Positions 28,172 through 37,848 are shown, counted from the first letter of the stretch. The stretch: DNA of 64,000 bases from Streptococcus pseudopneumoniae (GCF_001070715.1 NZ_JVRR01000073.1:1-64000); one strand, 5' to 3'. Numbers and translations: made by a program. The notes: generated by a model from the letters alone, not told the origin.

Positions 28172-28360
28172 ATGCCAATCACAGGTAAGGAAATGGTAAA
28201 ATTAGCTCTTGCAAATGGATGGATTGAAGTTCGTAAGAGAGGAAGTCATCATCATTTTAGGAAAGAAGGGGTTCCCTATCTTGTCACTATTCCAGTTCAC
28301 GGTAATGAGGATCTAGGAAAAGGTTTAGAGAGAAAAATATTAAAAGATTTGGGATTATAG
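28172..28360 (+). CDS. hicA: HicA family toxin (mRNA interferase)
   Basis: A 62-residue HicA toxin. The family has a double-stranded-RNA-binding-like fold and cleaves mRNA independently of the ribosome. It shows the N-terminal TGKEMVKLALANGW helix, the GSHHHF motif at residues 24-29 that contains the conserved catalytic His, and the VTIPVHGNEDLGKG segment ending in a GLERKILKDLGL helix. No inactivating change is visible. The toxin gene comes first, as usual for hicAB. The module is placed between direct repeats and separates tehB from coiA. Confidence 0.92.
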   Translation: MPITGKEMVKLALANGWIEVRKRGSHHHFRKEGVPYLVTIPVHGNEDLGKGLERKILKDLGL

Positions 28361-28387
28361 TTGATTTGGAAATTGTGGAGGTGTATT

Positions 28388-28765
28388 ATGCTAAAATCTT
28401 ATCCTGCTATTTTTCATAGAGAAGGCACTGGATACTGGGTTGAATTTCCTGAATTTGGAGGTGGGACAGAGGGAGCAACGCTTGAACTTGCAATGAAAAA
28501 TGCTCGGGAAATGCTTGAGAGTGTTTTAGCTTCTTATATTGATGAAGGACTGGCTCTGCCTACTCCTAGTGACATTTCTATGTTGAAAGCTCCTGATGGA
28601 TTTGTGACTTTGATTCAGGTCAATCCCTTGCCTTTTGTAAAGAATAATAAAGCGATTCGAAAAAATGTTACGGTTCCAGAGTGGCTAGTCAGACTTGCAG
28701 ATCGTGAGAAAGTGAACTATTCTGAAGTGTTGACACAAGCTCTTGAAAGTCGCTTGCAACTCTAA
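28388..28765 (+). CDS. hicB: HicB family antitoxin
   Basis: A 125-residue antitoxin that should bind and neutralise HicA and repress the module. The N-terminal half is the partial RNase H-like HicB domain (YPAIFHREGTGYWVEFPEF near residue 4, LELAMKNAREML near 35). The C-terminal part (VTVPEWLVRLADREKVNYSE near 92) looks like a ribbon-helix-helix DNA-binding domain. ATG 28388 follows GGAGG by 6 bases. The gap to hicA is 27 bases. The right repeat copy, with its terminator, follows. Confidence 0.92.
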   Translation: MLKSYPAIFHREGTGYWVEFPEFGGGTEGATLELAMKNAREMLESVLASYIDEGLALPTPSDISMLKAPDGFVTLIQVNPLPFVKNNKAIRKNVTVPEWLVRLADREKVNYSEVLTQALESRLQL

Positions 28766-28777
28766 AATTATAGAATG

Positions 28778-28821
28778 ATGAAGATTAGGAATTTTCCTGA
28801 TCTTTTTCTTTTTTACGAATA
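28778..28821. repeat. Direct repeat, right copy flanking hicAB
   Basis: 44 bases, nearly identical to 28060-28104. It comprises the hicB terminator (AGATTAGGAATTTTCCTGATCT then T-tracts) and the coiA cin-box. Starts of the two copies are 718 bases apart, so recombination between them would delete exactly hicAB and restore a tehB-coiA junction. Confidence 0.95.
28814..28821 (+). promoter_or_regulatory. cin-box of coiA
   Basis: TACGAATA, 21 bases before the coiA ATG and after a T-tract, as expected for a SigX-dependent late competence gene. Confidence 0.92.
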
Positions 28822-28842
28822 ATATAGAAAAGGAGGGAAATT

Positions 28843-29796
28843 ATGTTTGTTGCGAGAGATGCTAGGGGAGAGTTGGTAAATGTGTTAGAGGATAAGCTTG
28901 AGAAGAAAGCATACACCTGCCCAGCTTGTGGAGGTCAGCTCCGTTTGCGTCAAGGACCAAGTGTCCGGACCCATTTTGCCCATAAATCCTTAAAAGACTG
29001 TGATTACTCCTTTGAAAATGAAAGCCCAGAACACTTGACAAATAAGGAAGTCCTCTATCACTGGTTGAAAACAGAGGCTGAGGTGCAATTAGAATACCCT
29101 CTTCCAGAGCTTAAACAGATTGCGGATGTATTTGTAAATGGCAATCTAGCTTTAGAGGTTCAATGTAGTCCCTTGCCTCAAAAAGTTCTTAAAGAGCGTA
29201 GTGAGGGTTATCGTAGTCAGGGTTACCAAGTACTGTGGTTGCTGGGGGAAAAACTTTGGCTTAAGGAGCGGTTGACTCGTCTGCAAGAAGGTTTTCTATA
29301 CTTCAGTCAAAACATGGGATTTTATGTTTGGGAATTGGACGGGGAAAAACAGACTTTAAGACTCAAATACCTGATCCACCAGGATCTTCGAGGTAAACTC
29401 CATTATCAAATCAAGGAATTTTCCTATGGACAAGATAGTCTACTGGAGATATTACGTCTTCCCTATAAGAAACAAAAAATATCTAGTTTTAGTGTTTCTC
29501 AGGATAAGGACATCTGTCGTTATATCCGGCAACAACTGTACTATCAAAATCCCATTTGGATGAGAGAACAAGCAGAAGCCTATCAAAAGGGAGTAAATCT
29601 CCTGACTTATGGACTGAAAGAATGGTATCCACAAATTCGACCACTAGTAGGTGATTTTTGCCAGATTGAGAAGGAGTTGACCAGCTATTATCAGTATTTT
29701 CAAATCTATTACCAAGAAAATCCTCAAAATGATTGGCAAAAACTCTATCCACCAGCCTTTTATCAGCAATATTTCTTGAAAAATATGGTAGAATAG
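28843..29796 (+). CDS. coiA: Competence protein CoiA
   Basis: Late competence protein needed for transformation after DNA uptake, at the recombination stage. The 317-residue protein has an N-terminal zinc-ribbon-like CPACGGQLRLRQG with a THFAHK segment (about residues 26-47) and a nuclease-like core with IADVFVNGNLALEVQCS (about 93-109, the D and ExQ pattern of restriction-like nucleases). The C-terminal region is Tyr/Gln-rich. The cin-box 21 bases upstream agrees with its role. An AAAGGAGG ribosome-binding site precedes ATG. Confidence 0.94.
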   Translation: MFVARDARGELVNVLEDKLEKKAYTCPACGGQLRLRQGPSVRTHFAHKSLKDCDYSFENESPEHLTNKEVLYHWLKTEAEVQLEYPLPELKQIADVFVNGNLALEVQCSPLPQKVLKERSEGYRSQGYQVLWLLGEKLWLKERLTRLQEGFLYFSQNMGFYVWELDGEKQTLRLKYLIHQDLRGKLHYQIKEFSYGQDSLLEILRLPYKKQKISSFSVSQDKDICRYIRQQLYYQNPIWMREQAEAYQKGVNLLTYGLKEWYPQIRPLVGDFCQIEKELTSYYQYFQIYYQENPQNDWQKLYPPAFYQQYFLKNMVE

Positions 29797-29814
29797 AAAG
29801 GATGGAGGAATCTA

Positions 29815-31617
29815 ATGGTATTACAAAGAAATGAAATAAATGAAAAAGATACATGGGATCTATCAACGATCTACCCAACTGACCAGGCTTGGGAAGAAGC
29901 CTTAAAAGATTTAACAGAAAAATTGGAGACAGTAGCCCAGTATGAAGGCCATCTCCTAGATAGTGCGGATAGCCTACTGGAAATTACTGAATTTTCTCTT
30001 AAGATGGAACGCCAAATGGAGAAGCTTTACGTTTATGCTCATATGAAGAATGACCAAGACACACGTGAAGCCAAGTACCAAGAGTACTATGCCAAGGCCA
30101 TGACTCTCTATAGTCAGCTAGACCAAGCCTTTTCATTCTATGAGCCTGAATTTATGGAGATTAGCGAAAAGCAGTATGCTGACTTTTTAGAAGCTCAACC
30201 AAAATTGCAGCTTTATCAACACTATTTTGACAAGCTTTTGCAAGGTAAGGATCACGTTCTTTCACAACGCGAAGAAGAATTATTGGCTGGCGCTGGAGAA
30301 ATCTTTGGTTCGGCAAGTGAAACCTTCGCTATCTTGGACAATGCGGATATTGTGTTTCCTTATGTCCTCGACGATGATGGTAAGGAAGTGCAGCTCTCTC
30401 ATGGGACTTACACACGTTTGATGGAGTCTAAAAACCGTGAGGTTCGTCGTGGTGCCTATCAAGCCCTCTATGCGACTTATGAGCAATTCCAACACACCTA
30501 TGCCAAAACCTTGCAAACCAATGTTAAGGTTCAAAACTATCGTGCAAAAGTTCGCAACTACAAGAGTGCTCGTCATGCAGCTCTCGCAGTAAATTTTGTT
30601 CCAGAGAGTGTTTATGACAATTTGGTAGCAGCAGTTCGCAAGCATTTGCCACTCTTGCATCGATACCTTGAGCTTCGTTCAAAGATTTTGGGGATTTCAG
30701 ACCTCAAGATGTACGATGTCTACACACCGCTTTCATCTGTTGAATATAGTTTTACCTACCAAGAAGCCTTGAAAAAGGCAGAAGATGCCTTGGCAGTCTT
30801 GGGTGAGGATTACTTGAGCCGTGTTAAACGTGCCTTCAGTGAGCGTTGGATTGATGTTTACGAAAATCAAGGCAAGCGTTCAGGGGCCTACTCTGGCGGT
30901 TCTTACGATACCAATGCCTTTATGCTCCTAAACTGGCAGGACAATCTAGACAATCTCTTTACCCTTGTTCATGAAACAGGTCACAGTATGCATTCCAGCT
31001 ATACTCGTGAAACGCAGCCTTATGTTTACGGAGATTATTCTATCTTCTTGGCTGAGATTGCATCAACTACCAATGAAAATATCTTGACGGAGAAATTATT
31101 GGAAGAAGTGGAAGATGATGCAACGCGCTTTGCTATTCTCAATAACTTCCTAGACGGTTTCCGTGGAACAGTTTTCCGTCAAACTCAATTTGCTGAGTTT
31201 GAACATGCCATTCACCAAGCGGATCAAAATGGTGAAGTCTTGACAAGCGATTTCTTAAATAAACTCTACGCAGACTTGAACCAAGAGTATTATGGTTTGA
31301 GTAAGGAAGACAATCCTGAAATCCAATACGAGTGGGCTCGCATTCCACACTTCTACTATAACTACTATGTATACCAATATTCAACAGGCTTTGCAGCAGC
31401 CTCAGCCTTGGCTGAAAAGATTGTTCATGGTAGTCAAGAAGACCGTGACCGCTATATCGACTATCTCAAGGCAGGTAAGTCTGACTATCCACTTAATGTC
31501 ATGAGAAAAGCTGGTGTTGATATGGAGAAGGAAGACTATCTCAACGATGCCTTTGCAGTCTTTGAACGTCGTTTGAATGAGTTTGAAGCCCTTGTTGAAA
31601 AATTGGGATTGGCATAA
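29815..31617 (+). CDS. pepF: Oligoendopeptidase F (M3B metallopeptidase)
   Basis: Cytoplasmic zinc oligopeptidase that trims short peptides. At 600 residues it has family length. The active site is HETGHSMHS (HExxH, near residue 386) with a downstream Glu in [13 protein letters not shown]. It follows coiA by 18 bases and is probably co-transcribed with it in competent cells. The methyltransferase gene starts right at its stop codon. Confidence 0.95.
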   Translation: MVLQRNEINEKDTWDLSTIYPTDQAWEEALKDLTEKLETVAQYEGHLLDSADSLLEITEFSLKMERQMEKLYVYAHMKNDQDTREAKYQEYYAKAMTLYSQLDQAFSFYEPEFMEISEKQYADFLEAQPKLQLYQHYFDKLLQGKDHVLSQREEELLAGAGEIFGSASETFAILDNADIVFPYVLDDDGKEVQLSHGTYTRLMESKNREVRRGAYQALYATYEQFQHTYAKTLQTNVKVQNYRAKVRNYKSARHAALAVNFVPESVYDNLVAAVRKHLPLLHRYLELRSKILGISDLKMYDVYTPLSSVEYSFTYQEALKKAEDALAVLGEDYLSRVKRAFSERWIDVYENQGKRSGAYSGGSYDTNAFMLLNWQDNLDNLFTLVHETGHSMHSSYTRETQPYVYGDYSIFLAEIASTTNENILTEKLLEEVEDDATRFAILNNFLDGFRGTVFRQTQFAEFEHAIHQADQNGEVLTSDFLNKLYADLNQEYYGLSKEDNPEIQYEWARIPHFYYNYYVYQYSTGFAAASALAEKIVHGSQEDRDRYIDYLKAGKSDYPLNVMRKAGVDMEKEDYLNDAFAVFERRLNEFEALVEKLGLA

Positions 31618-31618
31618 G

Positions 31619-32332
31619 ATGGTTGAATCGTATAGTAAAAATGCCAACCATAATATGCGTCGCCCTGTTGTAAAGGAAGAAATTGTAGACTTGATGCGTC
31701 AGCGCCAAAAGCAAGTCACAGGATCTTTGAAAGAATTAGAAGACTTTGCCCGCAAGGAAAATATTCCCATTATTCCCCATGAAACGGTTGCTTATTTCCG
31801 TTTTCTCATGGAAACCATGCAACCTAAAAACATACTGGAAATTGGGACGGCTATCGGTTTTTCTGCCCTCTTGATGGCAGAACATGCGCCAAATGCAAAG
31901 ATTACAACCATTGATCGCAATCCAGAAATGATTGGTTTTGCCAAGGAAAATTTTGCCCAGTTTGATAGTCGTAAGCAAATCACTCTCCTAGAGGGAGATG
32001 CGGTGGATGTCTTATCTACACTGACAGAGTCTTATGATTTCGTCTTTATGGACTCTGCCAAGTCTAAATACATCGTTTTTCTGCCAGAAATCCTCAAACA
32101 TTTGGAAGTTGGAGGTGTGGTTGTCTTGGATGATATTTTTCAAGGTGGTGATGTTGCCAAGGACATTATGGAAGTTCGTCGTGGCCAGCGAACCATTTAT
32201 CGAGGCCTTCAAAGACTATTTGATGCAACCTTAGACAATCCAGGACTCACCGCAACATTAGTACCTCTGGGAGACGGCATTCTCATGCTTCGTAAAAATG
32301 TAGCAGATGTTCAATTGCCTGACAGCGAATGA
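31619..32332 (+). CDS. O-methyltransferase (TrmR/YrrM-like)
   Basis: A 237-residue class I methyltransferase of the COG4122 family. The SAM motif ILEIGTAIGFSALLMAEH begins near residue 74. FVFMDSAKSKY and VVVLDDIFQGG are the usual metal and substrate motifs. The Bacillus member TrmR methylates 5-hydroxyuridine in tRNA wobble positions, so this is the likeliest role, but it was not shown here. The ATG at 31619 starts two bases after the pepF stop. Confidence 0.85.
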   Translation: MVESYSKNANHNMRRPVVKEEIVDLMRQRQKQVTGSLKELEDFARKENIPIIPHETVAYFRFLMETMQPKNILEIGTAIGFSALLMAEHAPNAKITTIDRNPEMIGFAKENFAQFDSRKQITLLEGDAVDVLSTLTESYDFVFMDSAKSKYIVFLPEILKHLEVGGVVVLDDIFQGGDVAKDIMEVRRGQRTIYRGLQRLFDATLDNPGLTATLVPLGDGILMLRKNVADVQLPDSE

Positions 32333-32398
32333 TTTTCAGAAAAATTTAAGAAAATATAGTAAAATAGATAGAGTAACACTTATCTCAAAGGAGTAGAC

Positions 32399-33340
32399 AT
32401 GAAGAAAAAACTATTGGCAGGTGCCATTACACTATTATCAGTAGCAACTTTAGCAGCTTGTTCGAAAGGTTCAGAAGGAGCAGATCTTATCAGCATGAAA
32501 GGGGATGTCATCACAGAACATCAATTTTATGAGCAAGTGAAAAGCAACCCTTCAGCCCAACAAGTCTTGTTAAATATGACCATCCAAAAAGTTTTTGAAA
32601 AACAATATGGCTCAGAGCTTGATAATAAAGAGGTTGATGATACTATTGCCGAAGAAGAAAAACAATATGGCGAAAACTACCAACGTGTCTTGTCACAAGC
32701 AGGTATGACCCTTGAAACACGTAAAGCTCAAATTCGTACAAGTAAATTAGTTGAGTTGGCAGTTAAGAAGGCAGCAGAAGCTGAATTGACAGATGATGCT
32801 TACAAGAAGGCCTTTGACGAATACACTCCAGATGTAACGGCTCAAATCATCCGTCTTGATAATGAAGATAAGGCCAAAGAAGTTCTCGAAAAAGCCAAGG
32901 CAGAAGGTGCTGATTTTGCTCAATTAGCCAAAGATAATTCAACTGATGAAAAAACTAAAGCGAATGGTGGAGAAATTACCTTTGATTCTGCTTCAACGGA
33001 AGTACCTGAGCAAGTCAAGAAAGCCGCTTTCGCTTTAGATGTAAATGGCATTTCTGATGTGATTACAGCAACTGGCACACAAGCCTACAGTAGCCAATAT
33101 TACATTGTAAAACTCATTAAGAAAACAGAAAAATCATCTAATATTGATGACTACAAAGAAAAATTAAAAACTGTTATCTTGACTCAAAAACAAAATGATT
33201 CAACATTTGTTCAAAGCATTATCGGAAAAGAATTGCAAGCAGCCAATATCAAGGTTAAGGACCAAGCCTTCCAAAATATCTTTACCCAATATATCGGTGG
33301 TGGAGATTCAAGCTCAAGTAGTAGTACATCAAACGAATAG
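32399..33340 (+). CDS. prsA: Foldase lipoprotein PrsA (peptidyl-prolyl isomerase)
   Basis: Extracellular membrane-anchored foldase that assists folding of secreted proteins. The 313-residue precursor has a lipoprotein signal (MKKKLLAGAITLLSVATLAA then lipid-modified Cys21) and a parvulin-type domain (about 140-245, including GADFAQLAKDNSTDEKTKAN and GGEITF). It ends in a Ser-rich tail. A strong terminator follows. In pneumococcal literature a similar lipoprotein is called PpmA. Confidence 0.93.
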   Translation: MKKKLLAGAITLLSVATLAACSKGSEGADLISMKGDVITEHQFYEQVKSNPSAQQVLLNMTIQKVFEKQYGSELDNKEVDDTIAEEEKQYGENYQRVLSQAGMTLETRKAQIRTSKLVELAVKKAAEAELTDDAYKKAFDEYTPDVTAQIIRLDNEDKAKEVLEKAKAEGADFAQLAKDNSTDEKTKANGGEITFDSASTEVPEQVKKAAFALDVNGISDVITATGTQAYSSQYYIVKLIKKTEKSSNIDDYKEKLKTVILTQKQNDSTFVQSIIGKELQAANIKVKDQAFQNIFTQYIGGGDSSSSSSTSNE

Positions 33341-33348
33341 TCCAAATC

Positions 33349-33380
33349 AATACAAATCTCTTTTGAGGTTTGTATTTTTT
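33349..33380 (+). terminator. Terminator after prsA
   Basis: AATACAAATCTC (33349-33360) and GAGGTTTGTATT (33365-33376) form a 12-base-pair stem with a TTTT loop, then TTTT. Confidence 0.88.
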
Positions 33381-33462
33381 GAACTTGAGTCTGGAAATGA
33401 TTCTGTAAAAACAGTAAAATTCGAAGGATTGTAAGGTAAGAGTTTTTTTCTTTCTGAAAAAA

Positions 33463-33471
33463 TGGTATAAT
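33463..33471 (+). promoter_or_regulatory. ftsW promoter, extended -10
   Basis: TGGTATAAT, 71 bases before the ftsW ATG. The leader between them has no clear structure. Confidence 0.7.
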
Positions 33472-33542
33472 AGCAATCAAAACTAGAAAATAAAACGGAA
33501 TTTGGAACAGATTTGTCTGTATCCTAGTAGAGTGGTGATACT

Positions 33543-34766
33543 ATGAAGATTAGTAAGAGGCACTTATTAAATTATTCCATCTTGATTCCCTACTTGCTTT
33601 TATCTATTTTGGGCTTGATTGTGGTCTATTCGACCACCAGCGCTATTTTAATTGAAGAAGGCAAGAGTGCCTTGCAATTGGTTCGAAACCAAGGAATCTT
33701 TTGGATTGTTAGTTTGATACTGATTGCCTTAATTTATAAATTGAGACTAGATTTTTTGAGAAATGAGCGACTAATCATTTTAGTTATATTGATAGAAATG
33801 CTTTTACTGTTCTTGGCTCGTTTTATTGGTATTTCCGTAAACGGGGCATACGGTTGGATTTCGGTTGCAGGAGTAACTATTCAGCCAGCTGAGTACTTAA
33901 AAATCATTATTATTTGGTATTTGGCTCACCGATTCTCCAAACAGCAAGAAGAAATAGCTATTTATGATTTTCAAGTTTTGACTCAAAATCAATGGCTTCC
34001 CCGTGCTTTTAATGATTGGCGATTCGTTCTCCTGGTTCTGATTGGAAGTTTGGGAATTTTCCCTGATTTAGGAAATGCGACTATTTTAGTATTGGTTTCC
34101 TTGATTATGTATACAGTTAGTGGAATCGCTTATCGCTGGTTTTCAACCATTCTGGCTCTCGTATCTGCTGCTTCTGTCTTTGTCTTGACCACTATCAGCC
34201 TAATCGGTGTTGAGACCTTTTCAAAAATCCCAGTATTTGGCTATGTGGCCAAGCGCTTTAGTGCCTTTTTTAATCCTTTTGCCGATCGTGCGGACGCGGG
34301 TCACCAGTTATCTAATTCTTATTTTGCCATGGTCAATGGCGGTTGGTTTGGTCTAGGTCTTGGAAACTCGATTGAAAAACGAGGTTATTTACCAGAAGCT
34401 CATACAGACTTTGTCTTTTCTATCGTGATTGAAGAATTTGGCTTTGTTGGTGCCAGTCTTATTTTAGCTCTCTTGTTTTTCATGATTTTGCGGATTATCT
34501 TGGTCGGTATCCGAGCGGAGAATCCTTTCAATGCCATGGTTGCACTCGGTGTCGGAGGGATGATGTTGGTTCAGGTATTTGTCAATATCGGAGGTATTTC
34601 GGGCTTGATTCCATCTACAGGAGTAACCTTTCCCTTCTTATCCCAAGGTGGGAATAGTCTTCTAGTCTTATCAGTGGCAGTGGCCTTTGTCTTAAATATT
34701 GATGCCAGTGAAAAACGCGCTAAGTTGTACCGAGAATTGGAAAATCAAACAATGAACCTTCTGTGA
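33543..34766 (+). CDS. ftsW: SEDS glycosyltransferase FtsW
   Basis: Septal peptidoglycan polymerase that works with a class B penicillin-binding protein. The 407-residue polytopic protein has about ten membrane spans starting YSILIPYLLLSILGLIVVYS. It contains the SEDS signatures NGAYGWISVAG near residue 100, NPFADRADAGHQLSNSYFA near 240, and the C-terminal LIPSTGVTFPFLSQGGNS. FtsW rather than RodA is preferred from the neighbour ppc, an arrangement I recall for pneumococcal ftsW, but the two families are close. Confidence 0.88.
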   Translation: MKISKRHLLNYSILIPYLLLSILGLIVVYSTTSAILIEEGKSALQLVRNQGIFWIVSLILIALIYKLRLDFLRNERLIILVILIEMLLLFLARFIGISVNGAYGWISVAGVTIQPAEYLKIIIIWYLAHRFSKQQEEIAIYDFQVLTQNQWLPRAFNDWRFVLLVLIGSLGIFPDLGNATILVLVSLIMYTVSGIAYRWFSTILALVSAASVFVLTTISLIGVETFSKIPVFGYVAKRFSAFFNPFADRADAGHQLSNSYFAMVNGGWFGLGLGNSIEKRGYLPEAHTDFVFSIVIEEFGFVGASLILALLFFMILRIILVGIRAENPFNAMVALGVGGMMLVQVFVNIGGISGLIPSTGVTFPFLSQGGNSLLVLSVAVAFVLNIDASEKRAKLYRELENQTMNLL

Positions 34767-34790
34767 AGTAGAATAAAGAAAGGATAGTCT

Positions 34791-37487
34791 ATGTCTCTTC
34801 AAAAATTAGAAAATTATAGTAATAAAAGTGTTGTGCAAGAAGAAGTATTGATTCTAACAGAATTGCTGGAAGATATTACTAAAAATATGCTTGCCCCAGA
34901 GACCTTTGAAAAAATCATGCAGTTGAAAGAATTATCAACGCAGGAAGATTATCAAGGTCTAAACTGTCTAGTGACTAGCTTATCAAATGATGAAATGGTC
35001 TATATTTCACGCTATTTTTCAATCTTACCTCTTTTAATTAATATTTCAGAGGATGTGGATTTAGCTTATGAAATCAATCATCAAAATAATATTGATCAGG
35101 ACTACTTAGGTAAATTATCTACAACGATTAAATTGGTAGCAGAAAAGGAAAATGCCGTTGAGATCCTAGAACACTTGAATGTTGTCCCTGTTTTGACAGC
35201 CCATCCAACACAAGTGCAACGCAAAAGTATGTTGGATTTAACAAATCATATTCATAGTCTTTTGCGTAAATACCGTGATGTTAAGTTGGGGTTGATCAAT
35301 AAAGAAAAATGGCACAATGATTTGCGCCGTTATATCGAAATTATCATGCAGACAGACATGATTCGTGAGAAAAAATTAAAAGTGACTAACGAAATCACGA
35401 ATGCTATGGAATATTACAACAGCTCCTTTTTGAAAGCTGTACCTCACTTGACGACGGAGTATAAGCGCTTAGCGCAAGCACATGGGTTGAATTTAAAACA
35501 GGCTAAGCCAATCACCATGGGTATGTGGATTGGTGGAGACCGTGATGGTAATCCCTTTGTTACAGCAGAGACCTTGAAACAGTCTGCACTCACTCAGTGT
35601 GAAGTCATCATGAACTACTATGATGAAAAGATTTACCAACTTTATCGTGAATTTTCTCTTTCAACTAGTATTGTCAATGTAAGTAAGCAAGTCAGAGAAA
35701 TGGCTCGTCAATCCAAGGATAACTCGATTTACCGTGAAAAAGAGCTTTACCGTCGTGCCTTGTTTGATATTCAATCAAAAATTCAAGCAACAAAAACCTA
35801 TCTGATTGAGGATAAGGAAGTTGGGACTCGTTATGAAACCGCCAATGATTTCTACAAGGATTTGATTGCCATTCGAGATTCTTTACTGGAAAATAAGGGC
35901 GAGTCCTTGATTTCAGGTGATTTTGTGGAATTATTGCAGGCAGTAGAGATATTTGGTTTTTACCTAGCATCAATTGATATGCGACAAGACTCTAGCGTCT
36001 ATGAAGCCTGTGTGGCAGAACTCTTGAAATCAGCAGGAATTCATTCTCGTTATAGCGAGTTGAGCGAAGAAGAAAAGTGTGACCTTCTCTTGAAAGAATT
36101 AGAAGAAGATCCCCGAATTCTTTCTGCGACTCACGCAGAGAAATCAGAATTATTAGCAAAAGAACTAGCTATTTTTAAGACGGCTCGTGTTTTGAAAGAT
36201 AAGTTGGGAGATGATGTCATCCGTCAGACCATCATTTCACATGCAACCAGCCTTTCTGATATGCTAGAATTAGCTATTCTATTAAAAGAAGTAGGACTGG
36301 TGGATACGGAAAGGGCGCGTGTTCAGATTGTTCCCCTTTTTGAAACAATTGAAGACTTGGATCATTCAGAGGAAACAATGAGACAATATCTTTCTCTTAG
36401 CCTTGCCAAAAAATGGATTGCCTCACGAAATAACTACCAAGAAATCATGCTTGGCTACTCTGACAGTAATAAAGATGGTGGTTACCTATCATCATGTTGG
36501 ACCCTCTACAAGGCTCAACAACAATTGACTGCTATTGGAGATGAATTTGGCGTTAAGGTTACCTTCTTCCATGGCCGTGGTGGGACTGTCGGTCGTGGTG
36601 GTGGGCCAACCTATGAAGCTATCACATCTCAACCGCTCAAGTCTATCAAGGATCGTATCCGCTTGACGGAGCAGGGTGAAGTAATTGGGAATAAATACGG
36701 TAATAAAGACGCTGCCTACTATAACCTTGAAATGCTAGTATCGGCAGCTATTAACCGTATGATTACTCAGAAAAAGAGCGATACCAATACCTCAAATCGT
36801 TATGAAGCCATTATGGATCAAGTAGTGGACCGTAGTTATGATATCTACCGTGATTTGGTCTTTGGTAATGAGCATTTCTATGATTATTTCTTTGAGTCAA
36901 GTCCAATCAAGGCTATTTCAAGTTTTAATATTGGTTCTCGTCCAGCCGCTCGTAAGACGATTACTGAAATCGGTGGTTTGCGTGCCATCCCTTGGGTATT
37001 CTCATGGTCACAGAGTCGTGTTATGTTCCCTGGATGGTACGGGGTTGGTTCAAGCTTCAAGGAATTTATCGATAAAAATCCAGAGAATATTGCTATCTTA
37101 CGAGATATGTACCAAAATTGGCCTTTCTTCCAATCGCTTCTTTCAAATGTTGATATGGTTTTGTCAAAATCAAATATGAATATTGCTTTTGAATATGCTA
37201 AACTTTGTGAAGACGAGCAAGTTAAGGCCATCTATGAGACTATTTTAAATGAATGGCAAGTTACTAAGAACGTTATCTTGGCTATTGAAGGACATGACGA
37301 ACTCTTAGCTGACAATCCATATCTAAAAGCTAGTCTGGATTACCGTATGCCTTACTTTAATATTCTCAACTATATTCAGTTAGAGTTGATTAAACGCCAA
37401 CGTCGTGGAGAATTGTCCAGTGATCAAGAACGATTGATTCATATCACCATCAACGGAATTGCGACAGGATTGCGTAATTCAGGCTAA
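34791..37487 (+). CDS. ppc: Phosphoenolpyruvate carboxylase
   Basis: Anaplerotic enzyme that carboxylates phosphoenolpyruvate to oxaloacetate, feeding aspartate and related amino acids in an organism without a full TCA cycle. The 898-residue protein has the catalytic [12 protein letters not shown] motif near residue 135, [11 protein letters not shown] near 248, and the [14 protein letters not shown] loop near 595. It has its own AAAGGA ribosome-binding site, 24 bases after ftsW. Confidence 0.97.
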   Translation: MSLQKLENYSNKSVVQEEVLILTELLEDITKNMLAPETFEKIMQLKELSTQEDYQGLNCLVTSLSNDEMVYISRYFSILPLLINISEDVDLAYEINHQNNIDQDYLGKLSTTIKLVAEKENAVEILEHLNVVPVLTAHPTQVQRKSMLDLTNHIHSLLRKYRDVKLGLINKEKWHNDLRRYIEIIMQTDMIREKKLKVTNEITNAMEYYNSSFLKAVPHLTTEYKRLAQAHGLNLKQAKPITMGMWIGGDRDGNPFVTAETLKQSALTQCEVIMNYYDEKIYQLYREFSLSTSIVNVSKQVREMARQSKDNSIYREKELYRRALFDIQSKIQATKTYLIEDKEVGTRYETANDFYKDLIAIRDSLLENKGESLISGDFVELLQAVEIFGFYLASIDMRQDSSVYEACVAELLKSAGIHSRYSELSEEEKCDLLLKELEEDPRILSATHAEKSELLAKELAIFKTARVLKDKLGDDVIRQTIISHATSLSDMLELAILLKEVGLVDTERARVQIVPLFETIEDLDHSEETMRQYLSLSLAKKWIASRNNYQEIMLGYSDSNKDGGYLSSCWTLYKAQQQLTAIGDEFGVKVTFFHGRGGTVGRGGGPTYEAITSQPLKSIKDRIRLTEQGEVIGNKYGNKDAAYYNLEMLVSAAINRMITQKKSDTNTSNRYEAIMDQVVDRSYDIYRDLVFGNEHFYDYFFESSPIKAISSFNIGSRPAARKTITEIGGLRAIPWVFSWSQSRVMFPGWYGVGSSFKEFIDKNPENIAILRDMYQNWPFFQSLLSNVDMVLSKSNMNIAFEYAKLCEDEQVKAIYETILNEWQVTKNVILAIEGHDELLADNPYLKASLDYRMPYFNILNYIQLELIKRQRRGELSSDQERLIHITINGIATGLRNSG

Positions 37488-37528
37488 TCATTTTCAAAAG
37501 TGAAGATGAAAAAAATTCTAATAGACTA

Positions 37529-37556
37529 TTGACAAGTAGTTGAAAAATGATATAAT
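37529..37556 (+). promoter_or_regulatory. trpXYZ promoter
   Basis: TTGACA (37529-37534), 16 bases, TATAAT (37551-37556), with an extended TGA before the -10. Confidence 0.85.
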
Positions 37557-37560
37557 TTAA

Positions 37561-37800
37561 CCATTCAGAAAAGTAATCGTACAAACTTTTTAGAGAGTCT
37601 GTGGTAGCTGAAAACAGATAAGTGGCGATGATGAAAATTGGGCTGAATGCTATTTAGAATTTGAAATCATAAAAATTCGGTGAGCACACCTTACAGTGCA
37701 TCTCGTTATTGCGAGACAGAGCGATAGGGAAATTCCCTATAATTGAGGTGGTACCGCGCATCGACGTCCTCACACAAGTTTTTTGTGTGAGGACTTTTTG
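37561..37800 (+). promoter_or_regulatory. Tryptophan T-box leader
   Basis: A tRNA-sensing T-box. Stem I closes with CATTCAG (37562-37568) on CTGAATG (37643-37649). The AGTA loop-E motif is at 37572-37575, and ATCG/CGAT forms the distal helix. The specifier loop places UGG (Trp) at 37639-37641, followed by a purine. The conserved T-box AATTGAGGTGGTACCGCG is at 37741-37758. The terminator is a perfect 12-base-pair stem (37766-37777 with 37783-37794) and T5. Uncharged tRNA-Trp should block the terminator and turn on trpXYZ. Confidence 0.93.
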
Positions 37801-37812
37801 ATGGAGGTTAGT

Positions 37813-37848
37813 ATGGAAAGAAAACGATGGCGTCGCTTGTTTCGATAA
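37813..37848 (+). CDS. 11-codon leader ORF, function unknown
   Basis: ATG at 37813 follows a strong GGAGG (37803-37807) and reads MERKRWRRLFR, then TAA. It lies after the T-box terminator and before trpX, so it is transcribed only when the T-box is open. It holds one Trp and five Arg codons among eleven. It could be a real leader peptide that adds a translational layer, or a chance ORF with a good ribosome-binding site. Confidence 0.4.
   Translation: MERKRWRRLFR

Noticed and set aside
37561-37760. T-box region considered as a tRNA gene cluster
   Set aside because: The T-box motif, Stem I and terminator are present, while no cloverleaf or CCA end is formed.
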